64,000 nucleotides of DNA from NCBI GenBank assembly GCA_949825025.1, contig OX463781.1, positions 26,545,192-26,609,191 of the forward strand, given 5' to 3'. Origin of the DNA: Siphlonurus alternatus (lineage: Eukaryota > Arthropoda > Insecta > Ephemeroptera > Siphlonuridae). Positions within the stretch are counted from its first letter, which is position 1. Each line of letters starts with the position of its first letter. The notes beneath the pieces are model-generated. The model ran no database searches and had not been told where the DNA came from. It saw only the letters and a list, made by a program, of their open reading frames with translations. Positions 1-21,180 of the stretch are shown piece by piece. A program made the position numbers and the translations under genes.

Positions 1-1072
1 ATGAAATTTATGTTTTGTTTTTTTCTGTTTTCATGTCATGTACAAATGATCTCATGATTATAATTATTTTGTCATACGGCGCTTGATGATACCACAATGT
101 TCCGGGGCTGAAGGACCCAGCTTATCTCATCCATGATGTTTAAGTTACGTAAAGCAATAAGAGGTAGCAAAGGTGAAATCTAACGCTAAACTTATGGAGA
201 AAGATCGTTGTGGATTGAAGGAGTCACGCTCTCTCGGCATCTCTCGTAACGTCCGGTGACTAACGTGCACCGTGACTAAAAAAAAAGACATCTGATCGCT
301 TTTGTAAGATCAACAAGCTGGGTTAGCTCAGTAGATCTAACCAGAGTAATTTTGTGCTTATTTTAAAATTTATTGAAAAACAATCTTTCAGTAGAAGGAT
401 TCTATTTTTAATTTCATCATAATTGTGGTTAAACTTGTTAAACGTTAAAGTGTCATTAAATATTTATAAAATAAAGCTAATATTACACAATACAAAATTT
501 CTAACTATTGGATACAATTATTTTTCCTTGCAAAAATTTAAAACTTTAATTCCATTTGTTTCTATAGAGATATATATTTTTTTGTATATATTTATAAGGA
601 AAAATTATGTTCAAAATTATATCGTATAATACATGCTTATAAATAATATTCAGAATGCAAGATAGCATATTATTATAAAATAATAAATTAAATAAGAATA
701 TAGAATAAAATGTCTAGTATTTTGAAATTTTTCCTTTATTTGTTATATAAATACTGCATGTATCTTAAATATTATTATAGCTTAACTTTTCTTGGCCTAT
801 AGATTTAGAAAATTTATATTTAATATGAATTGGTCCCTGAAACAGTATTACTCGAAATTCGTCGATTGTGTATATTTATATATATAGTACAATCGTTGTA
901 ATTAAAATCGTCTATTTATTATGAAAAAAAAAATGTAATTTAAGCATTTTGGATGATTTTGGACTTTTATATATTTTTCTTATGCACTCTACTGTTGTAA
1001 GTTATTTACTTATAATATTTATGGCTTCACAGCTTTAGAACCATATTACTATCCTATAATTAGATAATAAAA
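1..1072. other. AT-rich non-coding DNA
   Basis: I see no gene, RNA gene or clear repeat here. Short open frames are AT-driven and lack splice context or family similarity. Near 310-350 there is a short stretch resembling a tRNA A box, with no matching B box. Confidence 0.6.
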
Positions 1073-1120
1073 AAGGTTTTTAAATGGCATTACTATATAG
1101 TAATGCCATTTAAAAACCTT
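1073..1120. repeat. Perfect 48-bp palindrome
   Basis: Two 24-base arms meet without a loop, beginning AAGGTTTTTAAATGGC and closing with its exact complement. It could extrude as a cruciform or be a minimal hairpin transposon remnant. No flanking duplication is obvious. Confidence 0.85.
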
Positions 1121-1134
1121 CATATGATGTAGTA

Positions 1135-1340
1135 TAGAGAAACAGCTGACAAAGGGTTAAGCGTCAACTCAACGTCACGCAATCGGCAGGTCCAAGACAT
1201 GAGTCAATTAGACGCTAATCAGAACGTTAATTGTGCGGTCAGATACGTCACAACAGGAGGCAGCCGTCGTCAATTCCTTACAGTCCCTCGCTTGTCGCTT
1301 GAGGTATATTAGCGGTCTCAACAAGCTGTCTAACAAGCAA
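1135..1340. promoter_or_regulatory. GC-richer island, candidate regulatory module
   Basis: A block of about 200 bp stands out from the AT-rich surroundings. It contains CAGCTG, an AP-1-like TGAGTCA, several AACGT/ACGTCA half sites and homeodomain-like TTAAT/TAATC cores. No open frame or splice context suggests coding. The regulatory role is inference from composition and motif clustering only. Confidence 0.25.
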
Positions 1341-2091
1341 ATTTCTAAGGAAAATTGTTTAGCGAATGCGCGTTACAAAATTAAATGATTGTGACGTTAA
1401 CATAAGCTTAAAATTTACACTAATATGCCGTGACTATATAAGATTCTTTTTTTCCGATGCCACTAATTTTAGGTTAAAAATGTTTAGGTGTAGATTTTAT
1501 ATACAGAAATATCAAATGTATTATACTAATTAATTGAATTTATGAATATAATACATAAAATAAAATTTTAAAACATGCATGCCCATCATGTAGAAAGCAA
1601 CGTACGTTATTGATTATTGAAATTAATAAATAATTAGGACACTGATTTCAAATTATTAATTACAAATATATAATAGCAATTAAAGTAATTTAAAATATGG
1701 GTTTTTACTGCTCAAAAAGTTTATTATTACGAAACATGACGAATCACGAGAAAATATTGAAGCTGCTGCCACAGTTTATCATATTATCTATTGTTGTCGA
1801 AATGGCCCAGATGCAAAGCATGTGTGTGGAGATCTTTATGTAAATATTGAGATTATAATCTTTACATAAGCGCTCGATGTATTTTCAGTTCAGTATTTAC
1901 ACTATAGTCCATTTTTAAATTCATTTTAATTTTCAAGTGACGTGATACAGAATCGTGATTTTAATATTGCTTTAACATTAAAATTTAGTAAAAAAAAAAA
2001 AGAACAATTTTCTTTCACTTTCACACAAAATTATTTTTAATGCAAGATATTTCATAACCCACATGAGAAAAAAATGCAATTATAAATATAG
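1341..2091. other. AT-rich non-coding DNA
   Basis: Nothing recognisable beyond AT-rich sequence and short A/T runs. Confidence 0.55.
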
Positions 2092-3436
<1,345 letters not shown>

Positions 3437-3584
3437 ATGGGTGGGATTCACGAAGAGTTAAGGAGCGTTTTAGGGAGAGAAATTTTAAGAAGCATTTTTT
3501 TATACCAGGTAACAGGTCAGAAAAACGCTTCTTAAAATATCTCTCCCTAAAACGCTCCTTAACTCTTCGTGAATACCACCCAAT
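3437..3584. mobile_element. Hairpin MITE with GGGTGGTATTCACGAAG ends
   Basis: About 148 bp. Two arms of about 60 bp are near-perfect inverted copies: the left begins GGGTGGGATTCACGAAGAG and the right ends with the complement of GGGTGGTATTCACGAAGAG. A short unpaired centre lies near 3,500-3,525. Open frames on both strands are by-products of the palindrome. It has no coding capacity, so it is called a non-autonomous inverted-repeat element; the superfamily is not determined. Confidence 0.85.
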
Positions 3585-3925
3585 GTAAATTATGCGCTTG
3601 GAATTACGAAGCATTTTTTTTCTTTTAAATAAACCATGACCATATATAATATTATACCATTCAAAAAATGCGAATTAATTTAATTTCTCTTGTCTTGCAA
3701 TTTCACTTTCATTGCTAATCTGAATTAACATTCTGAAAATTTACATTCTCAGTTATATGACACAATATGTTAATGCCTGATGAAAAGTTGTACATTATAG
3801 TTATTTGCTTATATTCTTTTACAATGTATCTATTTATGATTGAGTTGTACTCAGCTTATTTGCCAGATATACTGTTTTTTTTTTACGATAGAACCTTGAA
3901 ATGTTTTTTTAAATGAATTATCTAA
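3585..3925. other. AT-rich non-coding DNA
   Basis: Nothing recognisable. Confidence 0.5.
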
Positions 3926-4200
3926 GAGGGCGACTCATGCATTAATAGAGGCAGAGGAAACTAAAGCGTGCCAGCAGGCTCGATCTCAAGGCGACCCAGC
4001 AGACTTTCCCTCCGGCCCGCGGCAAACACGCCCATGAGACTCGGGGACACACGGGGGCGTGGGTCTCCAGCCAAATCGTGACCTCACACTCTGAAATGTC
4101 CTCAGTTAGTATGGCAAAATGGGCATCTGCAAAATAACAACGTTTTACCTGAGACGTCAACTTCCTATAACAGCTAGCTCAGATGGCACCCCTTTTGGCC
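3926..4200. other. GC-rich island of unknown nature
   Basis: About 270 bp of clearly higher GC than its neighbours. On the minus strand a frame runs from about 4,160 to 3,942 after an acceptor-like TTATTTTGCAG, but the peptide (Trp- and Cys-rich, ending FLCLY) matches no family I know. It could be an isolated exon, a regulatory module or a decayed SINE; TAGCTCAGATGG near 4,175 resembles a Pol III A box. I cannot choose between these. Confidence 0.25.

Positions 4201-10199
<5,999 letters not shown>

Positions 10200-10230
<31 letters not shown>
10200..10230. repeat. Poly-T tract (31 bp)
   Basis: Uninterrupted T run. It might be the reverse-complement tail of a retroposon, but no SINE or LINE body is recognisable beside it. 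Confidence 0.9.
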
Positions 10231-10232
<2 letters not shown>

Positions 10233-10342
10233 TGCTAGCTTTATCCAGTCATGTGCGGTCTGATGATTATAAATACACTGTTGAGAATAATTCTCTGCGA
10301 ATAATTATAATGTGAAGAAAGTTATACTTGGTAACTCAAGAA

Positions 10343-10612
10343 TGGAGTATCAACCTCAATTTTTCATTGCAGAAATTGATAGAGGGTGGAAAGTTATATG
10401 CTACTCCGATTTTTGTCATATTTTTTTTTAGCCTGGGCGAAGTATTTTTTAAACAAATATTGAAAGTAAGGCTTTCCGGCGGCAGCTGAAAATCTGAACA
10501 ATTTCAAAGTAGCATCAGAGAGCTTTGATTATAAATCAAAGCTCTCTGGTAGCATAATTATATAACTCTATCCATGCATTTTTGCAATAAAAATTTTTCA
10601 GGTCAACACTCG
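10343..10612. mobile_element. Inverted-repeat element, GAGTATCGACCTCAA family, degenerate copy
   Basis: Ends TGGAGTATCAACCTCAA (left) and the complement of GAGTGTTGACCTGAA (right) match the better-preserved copies at 25.2 kb and 57.1 kb. They share the inner motifs TTGCAGAAAT.GATAGAGG and GCATAATTATATAACTCTAT. A second hairpin, AGAGAGCTTTGATT and its complement, lies at about 10,516-10,548. Non-coding. Confidence 0.7.
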
Positions 10613-11880
<1,268 letters not shown>

Positions 11881-12520
11881 AAAAAGCACAGTGAGCGATT
11901 GCATCTTTTTTAATATTTTATTTTCTAAAAATAGTTTAAGCTGCCCTCTATTGAGAAATGAAAACCAAAAAATTCCATCTCAAATAGTTTCACCACAAAA
12001 AAATTGCAAAGTTGGTGTTTCGGAGGCCTTTAACGTGAAGCCTTATGGAACATAAAACCGCGTTTTACTCCAACATTTTCTGAACTATGCTACCATTTAA
12101 AAAATACCTACGTAATCTATGATGAATTCTTCAATGGATTTTTAAATAAAAAAAAAAATTTACGGAGCCAAGAAAATCTTTAAGTTTTTGCGGGTTAATT
12201 CCCATAAGGATTTTCATGATTTTTTTTCAAGAAAACGACCCCGTAAAAAAAATTATTTGAAAATTCATTAAAGAATTCATCATAGATTACGTAAGTATTT
12301 TTTAAATGGTACCATAGTTCAGAAAAAGTTGGAGTAAAACGCGGTTTTATGTTCCATCAGGCTGCACGTTAAAGGCCTCCGAAACACCAACTTTGGGAAT
12401 TTTTTGTGGTGAAACTATTTGAGATGGAATTTTTTGGTTTTCATTTCTCAATAGAAGGCAGCTTAAACTATTTTTTAAAAAATAAAACACTAAAAAAAAT
12501 GAAATCGCTCACTCTACTTT
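11881..12520. mobile_element. Long imperfect palindrome, about 640 bp
   Basis: The left arm starts AAGCACAGTGAGCGATTGCA and the right arm ends with the complement of AAAGTAGAGTGAGCGATTTC. Arms of about 290 bp pair along nearly their whole length; for example CGGAGGCCTTTAACGTG pairs with CACGTTAAAGGCCTCCG. A small unpaired centre lies near 12,170-12,225. No protein is encoded. It is best read as a hairpin-type non-autonomous transposon. No clear target duplication was seen. Confidence 0.85.
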
Positions 12521-15500
12521 AATTAACGGAAGGGGAGCACAATCCTCTGAAGATAGTTAATTAATGCAGTTATATTTATATATTCTCAATGTACTCTGCA
12601 CTATCTAGCTTGAGTACTTATCAAATTTATCATAGTTATAAATTAAAAAAAACAGTTGAATTAAAAAATACTTTTTCACTTTCTCGATAAATTAAGAATT
12701 TCGTAAAAATATTTCATTTATCTTCGTGAGCTGTCAGTATAACCATGCAGAATATTACATTCAATATAATATTATAGAAATACATTGCATCGATTATTAG
12801 TAGAGAGAATTAAATATCTATGTCTGAAACAATGCAATTTAATTAATAGCATATGCATTTATAAGGTAACATTATTTCTTTTTTAAAAAAATTGTAGCAT
12901 TGTCTCTATATAATGATAAAATGAATGCAGAGAAGTTTTAATAATTCACATTTCGATAAATTTAATATGTGTAAATTCAATGGATCGAATAAATTTGCAT
13001 TTTTTACATCAATGAGACTAACAGTAAGTGAGTATTTTTTTTATCATGTCAGCTCTCGAATTAAAAGCTTTTCTCGACATGTTGCTTTAGCTTGAACTTT
13101 TTTATAATGAATATCGAAATTGTGATGATAATTTTTTTTTCCAATAAAAATGCTGTCGATTAATTATTATCTTATCAAATCGTAATTCATGCAACGTATT
13201 ATTAATAATTACTAGAATGCAAGTAAAAATTTAATGGGACGTAGCTCTTGTGTAGAATAAGTATTTGCAATTAATAATACATGTGCACGCGGGCATAATT
13301 ATTATATGAAATATATTAGCATCGTATAAATTATTCGCAAAAATTTATTTACTGTTAATTTTACTTGTTGTAGAGTTAATCACGCTGGATAATAATGAGT
13401 TAATTTAAATTATAATTCCACACTTTATAGCCAATTTCTTATACACGTGTTATATTACTTTACGGCAAAAGGTAATACATACTGCTCGTACTGTACATAT
13501 ATAGGGTCCTTGGAAATATGTTTACGGGCAATGACTGCTTGGTCCTTTTAGACCCGAAGTCAATACATCAATTAATTCAATTCAATTCCTTGGAAATATG
13601 ACTCGTTTTATGACGTCACTTCAAATTTAGCCCCTGACATTGTTCTAATTCACCACAAAAACGCTTCAATAAAACCTGTTAGAGCAATGAGCAATAAGTC
13701 AATGTCAAAAATTGTTCCTAGTTAAACAATGAATCATATTTATATAATTTAGTACTTCAATTTCAATATAAACTTTATAATCAGAGTAACACGATAATAG
13801 AAATTTTCCTACATATTAACATAATAACGTAATTTATGTCAATTTTTAAAATATATGTTTACATAATGTAATATAATTATGCAATTTAAGTTTATGAAAG
13901 TGAAGTACAGTAAAAATAGTTTTAATACCATAATTTTCATCATTATTTCTATAATTGATAGATTTAATTTAAAAAAAGTTGCATGGCGTTAACGTTAGTA
14001 ATAATAATTAAATTATACACACACTATAAACCACGCTCTATAAATAGTTTAAATACTGTTACCAATGAGTCAAAGTTAATGACATAAACGTTTATGGAGT
14101 GTAGTTAAAAGATTTTATTAACCTTTGTTCTTTAGTATAAACAATTAATCGTGGATTAAAATGATTTTCAAACACGATTTATTTATCAATTATTAAGGAC
14201 TTTGTAAACAAGATAAAATTGTGAAAATAACATCAGTGAATCTGCGTGTGAAATAATCTCAAAATAAGACCGTTTTAATCCATTAATTGATTTTGTAATT
14301 TCAAAACAAATCTCCAGTGTCATAGATTAAGTGAAGGGTGATAATGTGATAACTTAATTAATATCATCCATCATGTATTTACTTATTTATCATTGGAATT
14401 AACATACAGTCTTAATATTTGATTTTATCAATCCCTGATTAGTTTCAAGGTGCGACATTTGTTATGTTAATGATGCTAATTGCTTTCATGCACAATTGTT
14501 CGAAAGCTGTCGGGAATTGGCGTTATGTCTGTAATACACAATACATAATCATAGTTAATATTAGCATAGAGATTCTTTTTGGTTGCACTGTATGAAAAAG
14601 TTTCAATTGCCCCAAACGGTTTGCCCAGAGAAAAGCACGTTTATGTATTTTTTTTTCTGAATAATAATTTAATATTATCGTATGTTTTACAAATAAACAT
14701 GATATAAGATTTTTTATTTTGTATAAATTTTAAATGTTAGTATTTAATAAATTGAGTGAAAGATTTAATTTTGCTGGATATACATAATTTATTAATTTTA
14801 TAAATATCCTCCTATACTGGCACATGTGCCGCGCTCAAGAGAGCACTGAATGGGCGTTAACTGTGCAATGGCAATCTCAAGAGACTATAGTACCATCAGC
14901 ATTCAAGACGTTTAACAAATGCAAATTAAACTCGCCCCTCCAACTAGCAGCAGCTAAACTTAGAGCAGCCGAGGTCCGAGCGTTTGCAGATAACAAGCAG
15001 TGCATGCACAGCGAGATTCACGAGCGGAAATAGAGAATTGAAAGTAATGATCTTCTGTAAGAGAAATACATTTTAAAGCCCCTACTTGATGCTAGATAAT
15101 GTTGTTATGAGATGTATAATGCAGTAATACAGATGTGACTGCATCTGTGTCCCATCTCAGGATTGCCTTGAGCAATTGGAGAATTCATTTTAATATTATT
15201 TTCGTCAAAATATATTTCAAATCTACAGTTCTCTGTCTAAATAGTAAAGTATATTATTAATATAAAGTATATAATATATTACATATATAAGAACAATGCA
15301 CTCACTTTAATAATTATCATGTAATTAAAATGACACTGCATATTGTATATATTGCAAGACGGCTAACATTTCTCTTGAAATTTACGAACGTAAAACCTAA
15401 TTATTTCAGAAACTTACAGCAAAAGTTAATCTACGTAAATATAAATAAACTCTTATCTTATCTGCACCCCATGGCACCACGTCAGGGGGGTCCAATAACT

Positions 15501-16980
15501 CCGGCCTTGTAGGTTTTGGACAGACGATAATTCGACCACCTACCTGCCCAAGTTAGAAACCCTATAGAGAGCATTGCGTTACATCTGCATGACAACTTGT
15601 GACATTGCGACCTATATTAATTATCACCCAGACAAACAAGAAAGAATAAAAAAGTCGTAAATCTGATTTCTTAGAGAAGTACAATTTTACATCATTCAAT
15701 GTGCATAAGGGAAATTAAATGGAAATAAATTTATTCGTAATTTTTAATTTATTGTTTTCTGCTGTTTTTGTGGAACTAAAAGTAACATTGGAATATTGTT
15801 CAACCACCAGTTGATGAACCATCTCATATAATAATATGTTCGGAGTTCTGCGATGTACACTAAATAATACAGATTTGTATAATTCAATATCTGTTTTAAA
15901 TTAAATGCATCAATTCAGAACTGAAATTGATTCTTTGGTTCCCTCAAGAGTAAGTAACTTTTATAATAAAAATAGAACCTTTTTACTATAGAAAAAGTTT
16001 AAAAATATAAACTGTAAGAACCGTGAATTCCTTCGTAAAACTATCGAGAACAAATAAACAAATTTAAAGTAAAGCCATTTATTTTTCAACTATTTGTTTA
16101 AAATGTCTTTTTTGCTTTTTTATTGTATTATTTATATTTCCCCTGTTAAAAAGACATGTAAACAAATCATGCGCTAGAAAAATAGCCTTTTAAGTGGTAT
16201 AGTCTATTCATAGACTGTATAAGTTACATTCACCAAAATAACAGTTTCAGCTAGGTGTAAATTCATAATCGCACAAATTATACATTGCCGGATTGGTAAT
16301 TATTATAAAAAAAAACATTTATCAGCTGTGATCAACATCGTGATGATAAATAATATCCAACATATACCATAAATGCAAATCATTGAATTTGTAATGTACG
16401 AATCACAGTAAAATTATACAACCATAAACAAGTTAATTTATAGATCACTGCACACGAAATACTGAACAAATGAGGTGCGATTGACGCACGGTGTATATAA
16501 TATCATACGAACTGTGTGCTACATTTGAGCAACGTATATTAAAATTCACGAGGCAGTCAAATTTTACAACATGACCTGCATAAAGAGGTCATTGAACTCT
16601 ATGCATTCAATTGCATGACAATTCGTACGTCGTGTGCAATTTAACTTTGTAATTTATCATCATTTTTTAAAAATATCTTGTAATGAACTGTTGAAAGTAA
16701 TAAGAATTTTATCATGATAATGATATAATATTTAAGATGAAGTCTTCATAGAGCTGCAGTTTTCAAATAAATTACAGATAAAAGATGGCAATAAATTAGA
16801 ATTATACGTTTTACAACCATCTTAAAAATATATACATCGTACTTTAAATTTATAACACAACCTGTCTGAAAGTTTGCCAAAAAGATACATTTTAAAGCAA
16901 ATACTCCACTTGTTTTTCACAACTTTGTTTATGATACGTTGCCTCTATGAATTTTCCATCTAATATTTACTCATATTATT
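12521..16980. other. AT-rich non-coding DNA
   Basis: No exon recognised. A CRE palindrome TGACGTCA lies at 13,611-13,618. A GC-richer patch at about 14,820-15,040 has a 69-codon frame of no known family. Confidence 0.45.
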
Positions 16981-16982
16981 GC

Positions 16983-16983
<1 letters not shown>

Positions 16984-17024
<41 letters not shown>

Positions 17025-17025
17025 A
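16984..17025. repeat. Short (TA)n tract
   Basis: TA repeat of about 40 bp with a TTT interruption. Confidence 0.9.
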
Positions 17026-20000
17026 TTATAGAGAGACACTTACAATAGTCATAATGTACAAGCATTTTTTTACATTGCGTAGATTTATAAATTATACCTT
17101 TAATACCTTATAAATTATTCATTCGTAATATTTATCATTGTATTTTCAATCAATATTTTTCACATATACATTACATTGAAAAACTTTAATGATATGTTTT
17201 AATATTCATACTGTAGGTAAGTTGCTAAGTGACTAATTATCGCGCAGGTGTTAATCGTACGGGGTGTGCTGTGCATTCTATTAACTAACATTGCATACAT
17301 AATGTGCATGCAAATATGTCTCGTCATGGCATATGATAGACACGCCTAAAGTTGATAGAGCTGCTTCCAAGTATACAGGTGTCTAAAAAAAAACAAAGAC
17401 TGATTTCTTGTGAACACCTGATTTGTACGTGCAAGAATTGTCATTGTTTTGTATTCAATGAAAGAAATTAATGGCAGAATATTTTATATATGAATGACGT
17501 TTATTCCATGCATGGTCAAACGGAAATACGCAATTAATTAATTAATTAATGTCTTTTCGATGTGGGGAATAATACGGGACAGTTGTTGATTTACATGTTA
17601 ACTTATGGAAAAAGACATTTTGGAACATGGAACGGTTAACTAGCGTCAATTAAAAAACAAATAATAAAAAGTTTCAAAATCCATCGTTATCATCGTTCAA
17701 ATGATGTAAAAAATAATTGCAAATCTAGAAAATAAAAATATATGGCAACTTGGAACGTTTAAATTAAAATAATACATCATGTTAACCGCACTAAAATTTA
17801 TATTGTATAGTACCACGCTAAGTGCAGTAAAAGTAATTGCATGACAACAAATAATAATATCCAAACTATTTTCAGTTATTTATTACAACATAATGCAGAG
17901 CGCTGGAAAACAAAAGGCTTCCAGCAGTTTTATGAAGATTCATGTTGTCGTCTGCACGAAGTGTGCATGTAATTTACGGTCCTTGGCAACCTCGGTGTGT
18001 GTGACGTGGGAGGTGGTTATCACCTAACCTCGCAGTGTCTTGGACAATAATAACATAATATGAATTTCAAATCTGCTGTGCTGGCAAATAAAGTAACAGT
18101 CGGGAATTTAACACATATAATATTATATTAAATTTATATCATAAATCAATGAAATAGAACTTTTTTTTATTTATTTTATACTACTATTGGTACATACTGT
18201 CAATATACGGTATTAATAGGTGGCAAAGTAAATATAAAAGGTGGAATGAAATGCAATGTATATTGCTTTATTTTGGAGTTATACATATTAATAATTATCT
18301 ATTATTATACGTATAAGGAATCGAATGAGAAATCAAATTTGAAAAATACATCACTGTCAACTGAATTTTCCATGTATATTTATTTATATTATAATTATAT
18401 TATACATAATGCACTGTCAGTTTTTATACATTCGCTGGGCGACCTGCCAAGCAAACGTCTGCCGTATCGCTTGCACTCCTAGAAACAACGTGAGGATTGA
18501 GTTTCCGTGCTGCACTTGCACATAGTTTGCTGCATATCATGTGGTAGAGATATACAGCTCGGCCGTTCATGTTACCTCGCTAGAGCAACAGGTGCTTACG
18601 TTAAGTTTGCGGAACACACGAGTGTGTGATAAATAAAAGGGTCACAGACCAATTAATATTATTATTTACATAATCTAAATATCGTAATTATTAATTTGAG
18701 TCATCGGAGATCAAATATTTTAACCGCTACTGCTGTACCTTCTACCTTATACTTGATGTACTTTTAAACCTGATTGATTTCCTGGAGCTTCAGTTCCAAA
18801 AGACAAAGAAATTTAATGCAGATTTGCAATTTTTACATGGGAAGGTATAAGAAGTGCATCAAGTCTATAATAAGCTATCCTAAAAAATCTTAAATTCTAG
18901 TTCACCATTTTCTATAGACTGACAGTGAATGACAACGCCCACAGGCAAGTTATATACGGGCAAAGTTTGTGGTGTCTTGAGGAAATGATTAACATTTTTA
19001 TTTTTTTTTTCTTGGGAATTGCAGTTTTCAATATCTTTGTGGTAGCAATCTGAACCTCGTCACACGTTTATGTGGGGACAGAATGCAAACCCAGGAAGAC
19101 GTAGCAACTTATATTTAATAAAAATATTGCATTTGAAATTTGAAGATGTTGCATACAGCTGATGTTGAAGTTTGTAACTTTATACTATCATGATTCTTGA
19201 ATCTAAATCTGGTTCATATTAATTAAAAATACTCGATAATTCTTTATCATATTAGGTCATTATTTTTCGCTCCATTTATTAAAATATAAATTATACTATC
19301 TTAAAATCTAATCATATTATAAAATATTAATTAAAACTGATAAATTTATTGATAGCTCTTAATGAAATCATTTATTAAAAACAATCAAGTCATTACCAAT
19401 TGATCCAGATAACTTTTGAATGGTTCCCAGCCATTTTTCTCATTGAACTGACGACTGTATGTAGATTGACGAATTCATGTACCTAATTGCTTCAATTGAC
19501 TTCAATAAGGGTGTCATTACGTTTGACCTTCTCAGTGCTAATCTACATTACGTGACAATATGTCATCACGTGACGAGTCGGTGCTTCAAAAATCGCTCGT
19601 TGAAATAAATATGATCTGTCCATACTAATCAATGAAAATATTAATTAACAATGATGAGAAAGAGAAGGATATAATTATACAATAAATACACATTTTTTAT
19701 GAGCACATTAAGAACTGTAAATTGTTATATTTTATATTCAAGCATTATTATATAACAGCGCAAAAAAATATTATCTCAAAAAAAATATCGCCATGTTCCC
19801 TGTTGTATATATCATGCAATATTAATTTTAATAATTTTATTATCTGATATACTGTATAAACTCAAGGACTTTAAAAATTAATTTTGTGACACACCCAATG
19901 ATCTTATTTTACATCAAGTCAATAATGTTTTAATAACACCATTAACACCATTATTGTTATTTTTAATAAATATAGGTAATTTTGTTTAAGCTTACTATAC

Positions 20001-20930
20001 GTGTTGAATAATAGAATAATTGTATGTAACTCAGTTCCAACCGATAGGGCTTCATTTAGGGCCTTGGTTGGACTGTATTTGTACACAATTTAATAATAAA
20101 AAACTTTAAAAAAAAATAATAATAAGTACGTACAGTACCTCTATTTATAATGTTCATAACGTTAAGTTTATAGTACTATATATAAAATATATATAGTACT
20201 ATATAAATACGTGGTATTAAATAATTAACCTGATATTGCTCAATATTCCAGGGTGCGTATGGACTTAATCCTCGTTAATAAATTGTAATCGAACAACGTT
20301 CTAAATATTTATTTTATCTATACCGCCTTGCATGGCGTCGTATAGAGCACATGGAAAAATGCTTAACTATTAAGATAACGTGGGAAATATTAAGGAAAGC
20401 TTTTAATTGTTTCGTACTTAAGAGACCCCATTATAGTTTCTGCTTCGTACTTAGAGAGGGAAAAAAGTGATAAAATTTATTTTATCCAAATTAATCCTCT
20501 TATCAACAAAAGTAGCATATTATGCTATATATATTCTATATAATCCAGTGTAAAAAAAAATTGCAGATTACTGAGTGAGGGGAAAAAATATCTGATGGTC
20601 AACGTTCAAGGTGAATGAGTCTGAATTTGTCTGAAATATCATAATTGTTTAATTCACTCTTTTTTTTTTTATTAATTGTCGCTTTACATTTTGGTATTTA
20701 ATTGCTAAAAATAATTTGCAAATAATTCCTAAAACTGCCACAACTTTTAAATTAAAAGTTCTCTTCCCTAGAATATTTACAACAAAAATGTTAATCAAAA
20801 TTGAATGAAAATTCATAAGTGCATGAGAATCTATATGAGAGACAGGGTAGACATTCCTACCTCCCTGAAACATGGACCTCCTAGAAAAGTCTCACAATTT
20901 TATAGACTGACTCAAATTGTTCTTTGATAC
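17026..20930. other. AT-rich non-coding DNA
   Basis: No gene recognised. Contains a short (ATTA)n run near 17,530 and an AT-rich palindrome around TAGTACTATATATA at about 20,170-20,205. A mildly GC-richer patch lies at 18,430-18,620. Confidence 0.45.
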
Positions 20931-21180
20931 ATTTTTAAACCATAGAGCTTAGACCACGTGCATGTGACCACGTGGCGGTCGTACGGTGATTGGGCACGCG
21001 CGGCGCACGCAGTAAAAAGCGATACCGCGCGGCTTAGCGAGACGATCGTCCCAGCGCGATTCCCTTCGCGAACAGCAGCAGCAATATCTTGGAGGCCCGG
21101 CATTCGCTGATAGCAACTTGATAACAACAGTATCAGCCGATGTCTCACGCTCGCTTGCGTGTAACTGATAACAGCTGCTT
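20931..21180. promoter_or_regulatory. GC/CpG-rich island with paired E-boxes
   Basis: About 250 bp rich in CG dinucleotides within AT-rich DNA. Two CACGTG E-boxes lie at 20,955-20,960 and 20,969-20,974, followed by GCGCGGCGCACGC and ACCGCGCGGC. It could be a promoter or enhancer, possibly for the carbonic anhydrase gene 6 kb downstream whose first exon is unplaced, but nothing in the sequence proves this. Confidence 0.3.

Noticed and set aside
305..345. tRNA-like start GGGTTAGCTCAGTAG
   Set aside because: Only an A-box-like string; no B box, acceptor stem pairing or anticodon arm follows.
14824..15033. 69-codon frame in a GC-richer patch
   Set aside because: Does not resemble any domain I know; it may be conserved non-coding DNA, but I cannot support a gene.
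17555..17590. ATGTGGGGAATAATACGGG as carbonic anhydrase exon 1
   Set aside because: The WG pair recalls the family start, but the following residues do not and there is no donor in the required phase.
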